64,000 nucleotides of DNA from NCBI GenBank assembly GCA_023334545.1, contig JAADVB010000021.1, positions 1 through 64,000 on the forward strand, given 5' to 3'. This document shows, one piece after another, positions 32,185 to 46,209 of this stretch. A program made the position numbers and the translations under genes. The stretch's first letter is position 1; each line of letters opens with the position of its first letter. The notes beneath the pieces are model-generated. The model ran no database searches and was not told the origin of the DNA. It was given only the letters and a program-made list of their open reading frames with translations. The stretch is from Salisapilia sapeloensis. Its lineage: Eukaryota; Oomycota; Peronosporomycetes; Peronosporales; Salisapiliaceae.

Positions 32185-33887
32185 TTAAGATCGTCCTTGG
32201 CTCTCGACTAAATACTCCGGCGCGTCACCATCGTTCGAGTCGTCGTACGCTCCAGCAGACTCTGGAAAGTGCTTCCTCGTGTGTGCGTGAAGGTAGTCCT
32301 TGCCCGACATCTACATGCATGTCAATAGCCTGCTTGATAGAGCCTTTCATAGTGGAGGTACCTCTAGGAGGCGAGACACGGTGCGGTCAAAGGCAAAGGC
32401 CTCGTCGACATTGGCCTTGGCGTTCGGGTCTACCTGGTAGAGCTGCTCCGGAGAGGCAGCCGCCAAGCAGTGCAGCTACACGCAATGTCTCTCAGTCATG
32501 TTTAAAGCACGCAGATAGGAAGATACAAGCACATACCCGTACGCCCTTGTCGTACATGCAGTCGACGAACGTGATGAATCGACGCATCTGGTTGAGCTTG
32601 TCCATGTTGAGCATGGGAACATCTCGCACGAAGACGACTGGGAACTCCTCAGCGATCGCCAAGTAGTCCGATGCACCTAACGGACGACTGCAGAGCTCGT
32701 CGAACGTAAAGTAGCAGACGCCAGCGTCCTTTGCTCCTCGAGGCACGTCGACCTTTCGACCTTGTGTGGTCACTGACGTGGCTTCCACCGTGCATCCCTA
32801 TCACCAAACATGTCAAAGGCGTACTCATGCAGTAGGAGAATCATTTAGACGTACGTGAGAGTACTTTTGAAACTCGTAATCAAAGATAGCACGATTATCG
32901 TCCGAGAGAGGGAAGTTGTATACGTTATGAGCATGGTTCGATCCCTGCATTTCCAAGTCGTATAAGGATAAAACAGCGATAGTAGAGTACACATAGACGT
33001 ACCTTGAGAACGCGGTAGTCTGTCGTCGAGTCTTCTAATGACAGCACGTGACACTTTTCGTACAGCATATCGATGAACGGCACGAACAATTCTCTCTGCA
33101 AGCCTCCTTTGTACAAATCCTGTTCAGCGTCATACGTCAGTCCCATAGACATATACTAAACAGCAACTGTCGCTTACAGAAGGTTGTCGGTTGGAAGTGG
33201 CGACCATGACAAAGCCTCGTTCTAGCAGCGCTGAGAATAGACGGCGGAGGATGAGAGCGTCGGCCACATCCGTCACCTGGAACTCGTCAAAGCAAAGCAG
33301 CCAGCTCGACTCCAGCAAGTCGTCAGCGATATACGGAATCGGATCCTCTCGACGTCCTTCATTACGCAGTTCGTGCATGCGTTTATGAATATCCAGCATA
33401 AAGCTGTGGAAATGGACACGAAGCTTCTTTTCCACCGGCACTGCATCGAAAAACAAGTCCATGACAAACGTCTATTATACATGTTTAGAGCACTCGTTAT
33501 GACTACGATTTAATGGACAAGTACCTTGCCACAGCCGACACCGCCGTAGAGGTATAAGCCCTTGGGTACATTCTCCGCTGGCTCTTCAGAAGCAGACTTG
33601 GACGATGAAGACCCGGTCAGTCGGTCCCACCAGGACGTTGCACCAGTGCTCTGACTTGAATTAGCAGCTGCAGGTCCGCCGTACGCCTGAATCTCATTGC
33701 ACAGCGTGTCCAAATGACGCACAGTGCGCACTTGGACGGGGTCAAACGTCACACTACCAGCTTGTACGAGCGACGTGTACTTGTCATGCACCAAGGAGTC
33801 TGTCGAGAAACTGCATACTGATTTTCGCGCAATGCAGCTGCGAGGTACAGTCGCTAGACGTCGGTAAGACGAGCGCATACTGTGCAT
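32185..33887 (-). CDS. AFG1: AFG1/LACE1-like mitochondrial ATPase
   Basis: AAA-type P-loop ATPase of the AFG1/ZapE family, linked to degradation of mitochondrially encoded respiratory subunits. Several exons divided by introns of about 50-75 nt. The first begins [20 protein letters not shown], a mitochondrial presequence. Then come the Walker [13 protein letters not shown] spliced to [28 protein letters not shown], the Walker [16 protein letters not shown], and [20 protein letters not shown]. The C-terminal part has [20 protein letters not shown] and [20 protein letters not shown]. It ends with [17 protein letters not shown] and a short acidic tail at 32,185. All family landmarks are present, so it should be functional. 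The carboxypeptidase gene diverges about 320 bp upstream. Confidence 0.94.
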
Positions 33888-34205
33888 TCTTGTCGATTCT
33901 CGTTTAGCCTCATGTACAATCGTACATCAATCTTCAAGAGTAGGATAAGAGCTCAAGGACGCATTCGCTCCATTCGCAAGGTGATGGGAATGCATGACAC
34001 CTGGAAATCATTCCACACACACTCATCCGTCTCCATCCAGCTGATAACCAACGACAAGAGCAGTCATCTCATGCTGATCCCGTCCGTCATGGCATTCTGT
34101 GACACTGCATACAAAGACATCGTTTCGCAACCGCCAGTTTTCCGATCTGATTAGCATGCGTATCCTCACTTTAGGATCTGCTTCAGGAGGCTCAGAGCAG
34201 ACACG
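33888..34205. promoter_or_regulatory. Divergent promoter region of AFG1-like and carboxypeptidase genes
   Basis: 318 bp between the two start codons with no supported gene. A plus-strand frame at 33882-34154 overlaps the AFG1 start codon and has no family features. Confidence 0.4.
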
Positions 34206-35830
34206 ATGCCGACGACAGAGCAGTCTCCCCTCGTTCCGGAGCACAGTCAAGTCAATGACAAGAACTCGACCAAGAAACGCGTGATTATCGGTGCGACGGT
34301 CGTTGTCAGTGTCTTGGCGATCTTCGCCCTAGGTTACTGGTTGTTCGCACCAGCCACGCCAGATGAGGTTATTCCGCCCACGCCACAGCAATCCTTCTTC
34401 TGTGGCGTCGAGAATCACGAACCAGGCCACATCAAGCTGGCCAACAAGGAAGATGATCACTACTTTTACTGGTTCGTCCAGTCTGAGAATGAACCGGAGA
34501 AGGATCCACTCGTCTTGTGGCTTACAGGTACGATCTGCATCCGTAGCTGCTAGAATTCATACAAACGATAAGTGTATTTCGTCTTGTAGGCGGTCCTGGT
34601 GCGTCATCTATGATTGCTCTCTTCCAAGAGAATGGTCCGTGCATGGTCATGGAGGACGGTGTGCCTACCTATAACCCGTACGCATGGAGTCAGGCTGCCA
34701 ACTACATTTGGTTGGACCAGCCCACTGGCGTCGGCTTCAGCTACTCTGGCAATATCAGTGCCGACCGTGACTATAACGAGAAAGACGTTGGCGAGAATGC
34801 TTGGAACTTTATGCAAGGCTTTCTACAAAAGCATCCAGAGTTCGAGGGACGAGAGTTCTTCGTCACGGGCGAATCCTATGGTACGTCACCCCTTACTCTA
34901 GACAACCATTTTACGTGCTCAAGAAGACTCATATACCTTTGTAATTAACTAGGTGGCCACTATGTTCCGGCCGTTGCGCACTACATTTGGAAGATGAACC
35001 AGAATCCTCCTGCGAACGCCAGCGTGATCAATCTGCAGGGCCTTGCCATCGGCAATGGACTCACGAACCCTGTCGTCCAGTACGCCCACAACGTCGACAT
35101 GGCGTACAACTCGTACAACATCACATTATTATATGAAGACGAGATTGAGCAGATGAAGGCTGACGCGCCTGTCTGCATCGACATGACCAAACAATGCCAG
35201 GAAGGGCCAAAGACTGGAAGCATCTGCGAAGATGCTGCTGGCTGTTGGGAAGAAAAGCTCATCGCTCCGTTCCTCCAGCACAAACTCGTGAACAACTACG
35301 ACATCCGCATCGAATGCGAGCGACACTCGGCAAATGACACCTGTGCGTACAACACCACTGGACTGCATGACTACCTCGACTCGTCCTTTGTCCGTGAGCA
35401 GATGGACGTCAACTACGACCAAGTACCTGCGTGGGTCGAGACGAATATAAAAGTGAACCAGCGCTTTATCATCGATGGCGACTGGTCCAAGGCTATGCAT
35501 CCGCTCGTGGCAGACATGCTCAACGACGACATCCGTGTCCTCATCTACGCCGGTGATGCCGACCTCATGTGCAACTGGCAGGGCAACTACGCCTGGACCA
35601 AGGCGCTCGATTGGAAGGAGAAGGAGGGATACAACGCTGCTTCGGAGCGTCCGTTCATGACGACAGACCCACTACAGCCAGACGCGAGTGCGACTGAATC
35701 CGGCATGGTGCATGCGTACGACAACTTTGCCTTCATTCGTATCTTTAACGCCGGTCACATGGTGCCAATGGATGTCCCAGCGGCATCGCTCGACATGGTC
35801 AAACGCTTCTTCCAGGGCGAGGCACTATAA
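34206..35830 (+). CDS. Serine carboxypeptidase (S10), membrane-anchored
   Basis: Alpha/beta-hydrolase peptidase removing C-terminal amino acids in an acidic compartment or outside the cell. Three exons (about 34206-34527, 34590-34880, 34953-35830) sum to 1,491 nt and give 496 residues. There is no cleavable signal; instead a basic stretch (STKKR) precedes one membrane segment at about residues 26-48 ([20 protein letters not shown]), predicting a type II membrane protein with a lumenal enzyme. Family motifs: LTGGPGASS (oxyanion), VGFSYS, the nucleophile Ser in [15 protein letters not shown], Asp in [13 protein letters not shown], and His in [12 protein letters not shown]. Several Asn-X-Ser/Thr sites (NASV, NDTC, NTTG) fit a glycosylated ectodomain. 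The GPGAS variant of the usual GPGCS, lacking its Cys, is mildly unusual. Confidence 0.94.
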
Positions 35831-36218
35831 GTAGCTATCCAAGCAACATGAGAGTGTCTCTGATGATGAAAAGAAGAGGTAGGAGGGAAATATAACACGA
35901 TTTGAACCTGCCTAGTGCCGAGCTATCACTTGTAGCAAGAGGCAACGAACCACTTAGTATAGAAGGACACAAGATGTGCGAAACGAGTGCAGCTTGTTTT
36001 TCACCATGAAAAAAGCATGGCATTCGTTACTTGTTTTTGTTCCAGACGCGCCTCGAGTGGTGTTCGTCCATAGGTCAAGCAGCTGAGGGTAGTGGAGACT
36101 AGAAGTAGAGCCTGTTGCGACGAATCCACTCGATAGACGTCCGTTCCTACTGGATCACCGCTGTATCTGATGCAGATTTCTAACTAATACGCATACTATA
36201 GACAACCACGTAGTTAGT
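35831..36218. other. Convergent 3' flanks, about 390 bp
   Basis: Between the carboxypeptidase stop and the longin-like gene's stop. No gene-like signal. Confidence 0.4.
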
Positions 36219-37217
36219 TTACACTGGTACAATAAGATGGACGTGTCTATCGATTGAGCACGCACCACTTCGTAACATCCCGACGCATTCTTTGATCGCC
36301 ACCAAGTTCTTTCCCACGAGAGAACCTTTTCTATACAAAACCACCAGCGTCTGATCATCTTCTACTCGGTGCACATGTATGCACGTGTTCCTGCCGCTGT
36401 GCACTGTCATCGAAGACACTCCATCTGCCGTGTACGACACTATCATCACCATCAGAACCGGACGTCATTCTTCTCTAGTAAAGCAGACGTACTCATTTCG
36501 ATGGATGCGTACAAAAAGTCTTGGAGATTGGCCAAGACACCGATCTGGTCTACGTCTTTGGTCGAGTACGAGATCACTCCGTCCGCCACCAAGATCGCCA
36601 TCGAGATCCCGCGTTGCTGATGTACTAGACTCACAACATTATGAGCCATCTATCTCGTGCATACACAAACTCTTATATCGTCCTACATGTACGGAGGATG
36701 GGTCGAACGCAGTCGCTGATGACAGGCAAGAGGCGGTTGTTGAAACTATCAAACGTCCGCATGTTGTGCCCAATGTTGCTGATGTCTTCGCCGTGCTCCA
36801 CGACAAACGTGCCCAGCACCTCTCTTGCCAGCAGCTTGCTAAACTTGATCCCGTCATGCGGGTCGTGGAAGATCGCACAAAAGACGTTGTTCGCGTCGTT
36901 CGTGGCAACAGTCACGGCCACTAGATGCGTTTCACCCCATGAGTCTCCTGTCTAGATAAAAAATACACATTAAAGATACGTACCGTGCCTAAACTCCATG
37001 TAGCATACTGGCGCACCAGCAGATTTCGTCGAGAACTCTAGCAAGGCCGTGAGAAGTGAGCCGACGAGCCGTGGCTGGATTCGATTTCAAAGTAGTCATT
37101 ATCATCTGTTCAAACGCATGACATTGCACAAACAAGTACCTGTGCGACGCTGTGTGCGTACTCTTTCGAGAATAGCACCAGTCCGCTCGAGGACATGATG
37201 AGCACGTTGCGCAGCAT
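36219..37217 (-). CDS. Longin/roadblock-like small protein, unknown
   Basis: Five exons (about 37217-37140, 37074-36984, 36951-36694, 36624-36493, 36439-36219) sum to 780 nt, giving 259 residues. The start MLRNVLIMSSSGLVLFSKEY, followed by LVGSLLTALLEFSTKSAG, then VFCAIFHDPHDGIKFSKLLA and a second alpha/beta half (ISMAILVADGVISYSTKDVD), has the strand-strand-helix look of longin domains found in trafficking and GTPase-regulator proteins. No specific family is identified. Good splice phase and conserved-looking hydrophobic spacing make it a real gene. Possible relatives are subunits of adaptor, SRX-alpha or Mon1-Ccz1-type complexes, but none is proved here. Confidence 0.75.
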
Positions 37218-39412
<2,195 letters not shown>

Positions 39413-39487
39413 ACGTAGCGATCATTTCAGTCCATAAGTAAAACCAATATATCCGACCGACATCACGAGAAGATTTTCGATACGAGT

Positions 39488-41948
39488 ATGGGCGACTCTC
39501 CTCGACATGACTCGACGCCTATGCTGCCGCAATCGGCGTTATCGCTCGCAGCGGCAGCAGCAAAACCTTTTCTGAACTCGAATGACACGAATGAGGCGTC
39601 CACGAGCAGCAACGGTTTCCAAGCACCGCTGCCGCTGTCACCGACGCTGCTGCGAAACCTAGGCGATCGCAGCTACGACCGACGTAAGAGTGCTGCGATG
39701 GAGCTGGAGAACTTGATTAAGCAGCTACAGGAGAATGCAGCAGCCGTGGAGGCGCAGCAGCAGCAGACGCCGAGAGATGCGAATGGGCATGCGATGAACG
39801 TGAGTCGACAGCGCATTCCAGCGATCATCGAGCTCCTCGGGAACGACTTTGCTTGCTCCTCGAACGCCAACCATCGCAAAGGAGGGCTCATCGGCCTCGC
39901 AGCGACGGCCATCGGTCTCATGCACGACGCACACATGTACCTCGACAAGCTCCTACCGCCAGTGCTCCATTGCTTTGACGATCCGGAGAGCCGAGTGCGC
40001 TACTATGCGTGCGAGTCGCTGTACAACATCGCCAAAGTAGCTCGAGGCCACATCTTGCTCTACTTTAACCAGATCTTTGATGGCTTATGCAAAGTACTCT
40101 CCTACGTCCCACTCCTCGATCTAATATCTAACTCTACGACGCTGATAGCTCTTTGCCGACGTTGATGTCGACGTCAAGAACGGTGCGAATCTACTAGATC
40201 GACTAGTCAAGGACATTGTGACCGAAAGCGAGTACTTTGACGTGGACATGTTCATCCCTCTTCTCCACAAGTACATTCGCATGACAAACCCCTACATTCG
40301 GCAGCTACTCGTTCGTCCATCTCCTTCCATCTCCATAAACCTTCTACTCACATTACATTACAAAACTTAGGTCGGGTGGATCACAGTCCTCGACAGTGTA
40401 CCGGACATCGACATGCTCGAATGGCTGCCAGAGTTCCTCGACGGTCTTTTCAACATGCTCAGCGACGGCAATCGAGAGATCCGACAGGCAGCTGACAGTG
40501 CGCTTGCCGAGTTCCTACGCGAAATCAAGCAGACGGATCACGTCGACTTTGGCCGCATGGTCCACATCCTCGTCGGTCAGTGCAACTCCAAGGAGCGTTT
40601 CAATCGACTCACAGCCGTCTCGTGGGTCCACGAGTTCGTCAACTTGGGACGAGAGCGACTCGTCGATTTCTACGCAGAGCTCCTGGCGGCAGTCATGCAC
40701 TGCATCTCGGACGCCGAGCACGAGATCCGGCAAGTCGCGGAGAGAGCGAACGACGACCTTTTGTCGCTCGTGCGTTCCACCGAAGAGAACGTCGCGCTGC
40801 AGCCGATCATGCTCAAGCTATCGAATGAGCTCGTGAGTGACCACGTGCCGACACGCATGGCAGCGCTACGATGGATCGCCATGCTCCTAGAAAAGTGTCC
40901 GCACGACCTCTTAAGCGACATTGGCTCTCTCCTCCCGATCCTCCTGAAAGCACTCTCCGACGTCTCCGACGCAGTCGTACTCCTCGACCTAGAGGTCCTT
41001 GCACGTATCTCCCTTAGTAAAGTAGAGTTTGAAAACGTGCTGAACGAGATCCTACGACTCTTCTCGCAAGACCGGAGGCTGTTGGAAACGAGGGGCAGTC
41101 TCATCATCCGCAAACTCTGCGTCTTGCTCGACGCCAAGAGCATCTACTTGATCTTTGCCAAGGTACTCGCGAGCGACGGAGACGAAGGTGAAGAGTATCC
41201 TCTCGACGCCGAGTTCGCCTCCGTCATGGTCCAGACGCTCAACTTGATCCTCTTGACCGCCAACGAACTGGACGACCTACGCGACGTCCTTCGTCGGAGC
41301 TTTGACAAAGACGCGAGTGAAGAAGACGTTCAAGTATTCACGGTACCTTTCTCCTACCTTCCTATCTAGCTATCAGCTGATAAACGTTCTGTAGACGCTT
41401 TTCAAGTCATGGTGCCACAGTCCCATCGCAGCCTTTAGTCTCTGTCTCTTGGCACAGTCCTACGCTCTATCGGCGCAACTAGTGCCCAAGTTTGCCGATA
41501 TTGACGCCTCCGTCGGGTTCCTTATGCAGATCGATAAACTCGTGCAGCTCCTTGAGTCCCCCGTCTTCATCCACATGCGGCTGCAGCTCTTGGAGACGCA
41601 GGCACCGTACCACGCCGACCTCGTCAAGAGCTTATACGGACTGCTTATGCTGCTTCCTCAAAGCGCTGCGTTCCGGATCCTACGCGACCGCCTCGCGAGC
41701 GTCACGAACATGGCCACCGCCATCGGTCGAATGGACTTGAACGACAAGTCGGACGCGGATGCCGACATGCCTTCGCATAGCGTCGACACTGCGACGCTCT
41801 TGGCTCGCTTCGACGCCATCCAAGAGAAGCACGCGCAGAACAGGAAGCAAGGTACGTTACCTCCCACACTAGTACACTCGAAACTCTCCTAACGACCCAT
41901 GTAGCTCTCCATGACAAGTCGTTGCTACGGGAAGAAGCATCAGGCTAA
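39488..41948 (+). CDS. VAC14: VAC14, scaffold of the PIKfyve/FAB1 complex
   Basis: Armadillo/HEAT-repeat scaffold that holds the PI3P 5-kinase FAB1 and its phosphatase at endosomal membranes, controlling PI(3,5)P2. Five exons (about 39488-40093, 40149-40310, 40371-41342, 41395-41851, 41905-41948) sum to 2,241 nt, giving 746 residues. Landmarks: LSPTLLRNLGDRSYDRRKSA, HRKGGLIGLAATAIGL, PPVLHCFDDPESRVRYYACE, LFADVDVDVKNGANLLDRLV, FIPLLHKYIRMTNPYIRQLL with VGWITVLDSVPDI, and the C-terminal SWCHSPIAAFSLCLLAQSY that mediates oligomerisation. The N-terminus has an extra low-complexity leader of about 45 residues. It ends 82 bp from the convergent WDR76-like gene. Confidence 0.96.
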
Positions 41949-42030
41949 TGTCGATGCTGGTAGTTGTCAGAATCCGAAACAAGAACACATCATCTAATAA
42001 GCAGGCATGTTGCATTTGTCCTCTCTCGCG

Positions 42031-43657
42031 TTACTTTTTCATCGGTCGCCAAAGCGCCAATCGACCAGAAGAGTTACCACCTACGAGCAGATCGAGTGTC
42101 GGGTGGAAGACGTTCACCGAGTGCACTGACTTGAACAGCTCTGACGTGAGTTCCTGAATCGGTTTCTTCCGTGTCGCTTGGAAGATCTGTATCCTTCGAG
42201 GCTGCTGCATCGATCCAATCACAAACTCCTTATGTCGTCGAGGATGCCACGACGCGTGGATCTTGGTTAGCCATTGCCCTGTCTTGTTGTTATGCGGAAT
42301 CGATAGCGAAGGAGATACATCCTCTTTCCCTTTCTTGACTGGTGCATGCGTGTCGTACACGTACACATGATCATCCTGACACACCGTCACCAAGTGATCT
42401 CCATTCGGACTAAAGTAGGCACAATTCACACTGCGGTAATGCGGTAACGTCGCCAGTGGCGTGTTCTTTTCCTTCCTAAGCTTCCGACTGTCCCATAGCT
42501 GGACCGTCCGATCGAGCGACGCAGTGGCCCAGCAGTGCGTAAGCGTCGGGTGCTGGTGGATCGTATTGATCTTCTTGTCGTGAAGCAAGTACGTTGCGAC
42601 GTTCTTACTACTGTCTCGACGATCGACTGCAAAAGCATGACCGTCGTGGCCGCTCATGACGTAGCGTTGCTTGTCGACATCTGCTGCCAAGTACGAGATG
42701 CCTTCTTCCTCTGGCGCCTCAAAGACCTGGTTGAACTCACCAGCGTTCAAATCAAACTCTCTTGCGGTTCCATCAAAGCTGCACGAAACGAGCTTCGTCG
42801 AGTCTTGATCGTTAAAATACAGACGAGTAAGGGGCAGCGTGTGCGGTCGGTACATGGCCACAACGTTGTCATCATCCGCTGCTGCATCTGCATTCCAGAG
42901 CGACAGTCGTCCTCCTTTATCTCCACACGCCACGACCGTCTTACTCGTCGTCGGATGGAACGCGACGGAGTACACACGCTCCTGCGTCGCTCGTACAATG
43001 TCTTCTTCATCTAGATCATAGTCCACCAGCTCCATACCAGAGCTATCGACTCCCAAGTCGGCCTCTTGCTCCCGTACGCTCTTGATACCATCCGTGATAC
43101 TCGCAAGCAGTCCCTGTCCGTCTCCACTCGTCAGTCGGACGTCCTCTGCTTTGACATGCGGACCGAGCTTTAGTTCCTGCGCTTCTTCCTCCGACTTAGC
43201 TGCCACCAGTTTGCTGTCGTGGCTCATGACCATCTGAGCTCCATCCGCTTTCTCTCCTTGCAGTCGCTTCGATCGGCGCTGAGGTGCAACAGGAGCGTCC
43301 TCTTGCTTGCGCTTTAACGAAAGACTCTTGCTCGCTTTCAATGGCTTCGATGGCTTGTCACTAATAGCCGTTCGAGCCGCAATCTTCGCCTGTGGTGCAT
43401 TGCAGATGAGAATGTAGCCCACTAGCATTTATGATAGGTATTGAAAGTACCGTCGAGACGCCAAGTGACCGCATGAGCTCCAAATTCCGTTGGATGTTTT
43501 CTCGTCGCTTGCGCTCATACTCGGTCATCTCACTCTCTTCTTCCACTTCTTCATCGTCTACACTTTCAGGTTCCTCTTCCTTCACCGTATCCTCTTTCTT
43601 AATTTCTGCCTCCTCCGCCTCCTGTGCAGCTTGACGTCGTGACCGAGTCGTCGGCAT
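42031..43657 (-). CDS. WD40 protein, WDR76/CMR1-like (DNA damage)
   Basis: Seven-bladed WD40 protein of the WDR76/Cmr1 family, which binds damaged or replicating chromatin. Two exons (43657-43451 and 43389-42031) sum to 1,566 nt, 521 residues. The N-terminus is acidic and Lys-rich (TRSRRQAAQEAEEAEIKKED), then YERKRRENIQRNLELMRSLG, which matches the family's N-terminal helix, then RRSKRLQGEK, a probable nuclear signal shared with WDR76 (RRSMRL). The WD repeats run over the last two thirds: AFHPTTSKTVVACGDKGGRL, LVSCSFDGTAREFDL, CWATASLDRTVQLWDSRKL, NCAYFSPNGDHLVTVCQDD. The start used is the second Met of the open frame, MPTTRSRR. Confidence 0.9.
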
Positions 43658-43717
43658 ACTTCCTCCACTACCACGAGTCTCGTACAACAAAATAAAAAGA
43701 AAAGAAACTTTTATTTC

Positions 43718-44899
43718 TTAAAAGGCATGGTACTCCTGCACGAACGCCTCGACCTGCTTCTCTAGCGCCTTCCGGAACGGAGAAGACGATGAGTTCAATG
43801 CAGCATGAAGCATCTTACCACCTTCGGAGTTGTACCTTGACGGAACCACCGCCTCGACATCTGCATCCCCATCCGCGTCCGAGCTCAGATCCAAGAACTT
43901 GAGCTTCCCATCCACGCGCTCTCCATCTTTCTCCAAATAACAGTCCAAAGTAAAGGCAAAGCCATAAATGTACCTCTTGGCACCTCTAACGACGGCAATG
44001 GACGCTTCGCCACTCAAGTCCGACACGCTACCAGCAGTCACGACGCCATCTCCAGACACGGTCGGAGCCGAGATGCCAGTGAAACACGTTTCGAGCTTGT
44101 TCTTGGCCCATTTGCTCATATCTTTTTCTTCGAATGTGTTGCCTTGATTCCACGCTGATCCGCCCTGCACGTTCTTAATCTTCACGTGAGACTCATCCTC
44201 CACACGCTTTGGCGCGATGTCGCCGATCAGCTCCTTCGCTTCGTCCGTCAGTTCATTGTTAAAGTAGGTCGTGACACGGCCGTCTGCTAGTTTCTTATAT
44301 CCTCTATAGTTCCCAACTTCCGCTTCCTCCTGCTCTGTCTCCGCTTCCTTCTTCTCTGGAGCCTTGGGCTTGGCAGGAGCCTTGGCCGTCGTCACCGTCT
44401 TTTTCGCCGGCACTGGAGTGGGAGTAGGAGTGGCAGCGGGAGCCGCCACCGCCAGCTCCTGCGTCTGCTGCAACAACGTCTTGACGGACTTGTTCTCTGG
44501 CTCCATCTCACTCGCCTTTTCTAGCGCTTTCACGGCCTCTCGGTGTCGCTTTAGCTTATTAAGCGCCTGTGCTCGACGAAAGTATCCTTTGGCAAAGTCT
44601 GGCTTGACCTCGATGCACTGGTCGGCATCCTCTAGTGCCTGTTCTCCTTTGCTCATAGCGCAGCGAGCGGCAGATCGGTTGGATAGGAAAACGTGGTAGT
44701 TTTCATTCGACGTATCGCTGACCTCGATCGCCTTCGAGTACAGGACTTCGGCCTCATCCAATGCTTTCTGCTTAAACGCCGCATTTCCACGACGTTTGAG
44801 CTCATCCACTAGACGCTGGACGCCGGCAGCATCATCTGGCGTCGGTGCGTTTAACACGTCCGAGTGCTTGGTAAACGGCAGGTTATCGTTGCTGAACAT
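43718..44899 (-). CDS. TPR - Aha1 N-domain fusion, Hsp90 co-chaperone
   Basis: Single exon of 393 residues from the ATG at 44,899 (an in-frame Met 30 codons upstream adds a leader with no clear role). Residues about 25-140 form three TPR units (LKRRGNAAFKQKALDEAEVL, VFLSNRSAARCAMSKGEQAL, GYFRRAQALNKLKRHREAVK), with the N, N, K and R positions that in Hsp90 co-chaperones form the carboxylate clamp for the EEVD tail. After a P/A/K/T linker (about 155-200) comes an Aha1 N-terminal domain (SAWNQGNTFEEKDMSKWAKN, then KLKFLDLSSDADGD and LEKQVEAFVQEYHAF). Aha1 activates the Hsp90 ATPase; its usual C-terminal domain is missing here. The protein should bind Hsp90 at both the tail and the middle domain. 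Confidence 0.9.
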   Translation of the reverse strand: MFSNDNLPFTKHSDVLNAPTPDDAAGVQRLVDELKRRGNAAFKQKALDEAEVLYSKAIEVSDTSNENYHVFLSNRSAARCAMSKGEQALEDADQCIEVKPDFAKGYFRRAQALNKLKRHREAVKALEKASEMEPENKSVKTLLQQTQELAVAAPAATPTPTPVPAKKTVTTAKAPAKPKAPEKKEAETEQEEAEVGNYRGYKKLADGRVTTYFNNELTDEAKELIGDIAPKRVEDESHVKIKNVQGGSAWNQGNTFEEKDMSKWAKNKLETCFTGISAPTVSGDGVVTAGSVSDLSGEASIAVVRGAKRYIYGFAFTLDCYLEKDGERVDGKLKFLDLSSDADGDADVEAVVPSRYNSEGGKMLHAALNSSSSPFRKALEKQVEAFVQEYHAF

Positions 44900-46209
44900 T
44901 TCGACTATGGCTTTGGAAGGGATCGAAGCTCGCGGCCTTCTAGAAATTCTATAGTACACATATGGCTTCGTCTCAGATATGGAGATCATTATACTTTCGC
45001 TTTGTAAAGCAACGGTATGCCATGGACAGGTCTCGTTTGTCGAGTAGATATGAAGTTTTGATCAAGGTGGTAGGATATACGTTCCTTGGTTTGTGTGTTG
45101 AATCAAGCGAATCTATTGATTTTCAGGCGAATGCGCAGAATTACAGGTGTATACTTTTGCTTGCAAATAAAGGATTTAATCAAGACTTTTATCTGTCGAT
45201 AACATTTTGCGCTTTGTTCTCAGCATGTGCATGTGCGTCGATGTTAAAGCGCTATTGACAACTGGTCGAGAATGGCTTTGCTCCTGAGTCTAGGATCGTA
45301 TTTTTAACCCGCGATCGCCGCAAAACTCACAGAGAAAGTAGTTGAGAGCGCCTTGCGTCTGACACCAAGCTTGGTAGCAGTCAAATAACAAGAAACAATT
45401 GCTAATTATTCATTGACCGCATCGAGTCAATCAATGTGTACTTGTATTTTCAAGCCCTGCCGAGGTTCGTTTAGAAGACTACAAATTGCCTTCCGAAGAT
45501 TATCGTGTGTTGGATTAGTTTGCTTACCTTTCAGCGGACGGTCACCTGAGCTGAATTGTGGAAGTATGTTTAGAGTAAGATGGTGTTGGATATGAATGTG
45601 AAGATCAAGTGGGTATCTGCAGCGCTGTGTTGCCATCTATATATGACTCGGACGTGTTATCTGATGCATGCATTTGCATCGTTCTCGTCTGTCGAATCGA
45701 TAACAACAATATAGTGGACGGAATCAGGAGTGCCTCCGTTAGACGCACTTGGTCTGACACAATCTACTTTTTCGATAGTCCTGGCGGACATGGAAAGATG
45801 GCATTTCCGATACAAAAGATCAATCCAGGTTTCCATTCGGAAAAGATTGGTAAGCACCAATCTATCTGAAACGTACAAGCTTTGTCTTAATGCTCTAGCT
45901 GGGTTATGCCAGTATCTGACAAATGATATTGTGCGGCATAGTGGTCGACTAAAGAATCCATTATTCGTATCCAGAGTTCATCGATGCAACAATAGAACCA
46001 TAGTAGTAAGTATATGCCTTATAACAGTGCATATGGGCGTGCACGAGTGTCTTAACTACCTTCATGCATTCATATGATTGGGATCTAAGAGCTTGTGCAA
46101 TTGTATGACTAGAACGCAGGAATAAACGGATCAAAATGCCATGAATTTATTTAGCAACATCCTGTCTCTTTCTTTCTTCAATAGCTATACAACTTTCACG
46201 TTCTCGCGT
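44900..46209. other. Gene-poor stretch, about 1.3 kb
   Basis: Between the TPR-Aha1 start and the stop of the B12D protein. AT-rich; open frames are short, without family features, and lack typical codon bias. No RNA gene or repeat was recognised. Confidence 0.5.

Noticed and set aside
32930..32950. GGTTCGATCCC resembling a tRNA B box
   Set aside because: Lies in the AFG1-like gene (coding for KGSNHAH on the minus strand) and no A box or acceptor stem fits around it.
33882..34154. Plus-strand frame of 90 codons between AFG1 and carboxypeptidase
   Set aside because: Overlaps the AFG1 start codon, no family pattern, and sits in promoter space.
36379..36924. 181-codon plus-strand frame
   Set aside because: Crosses exons and introns of the longin-like gene in antisense; the minus-strand model has consistent splice phase.
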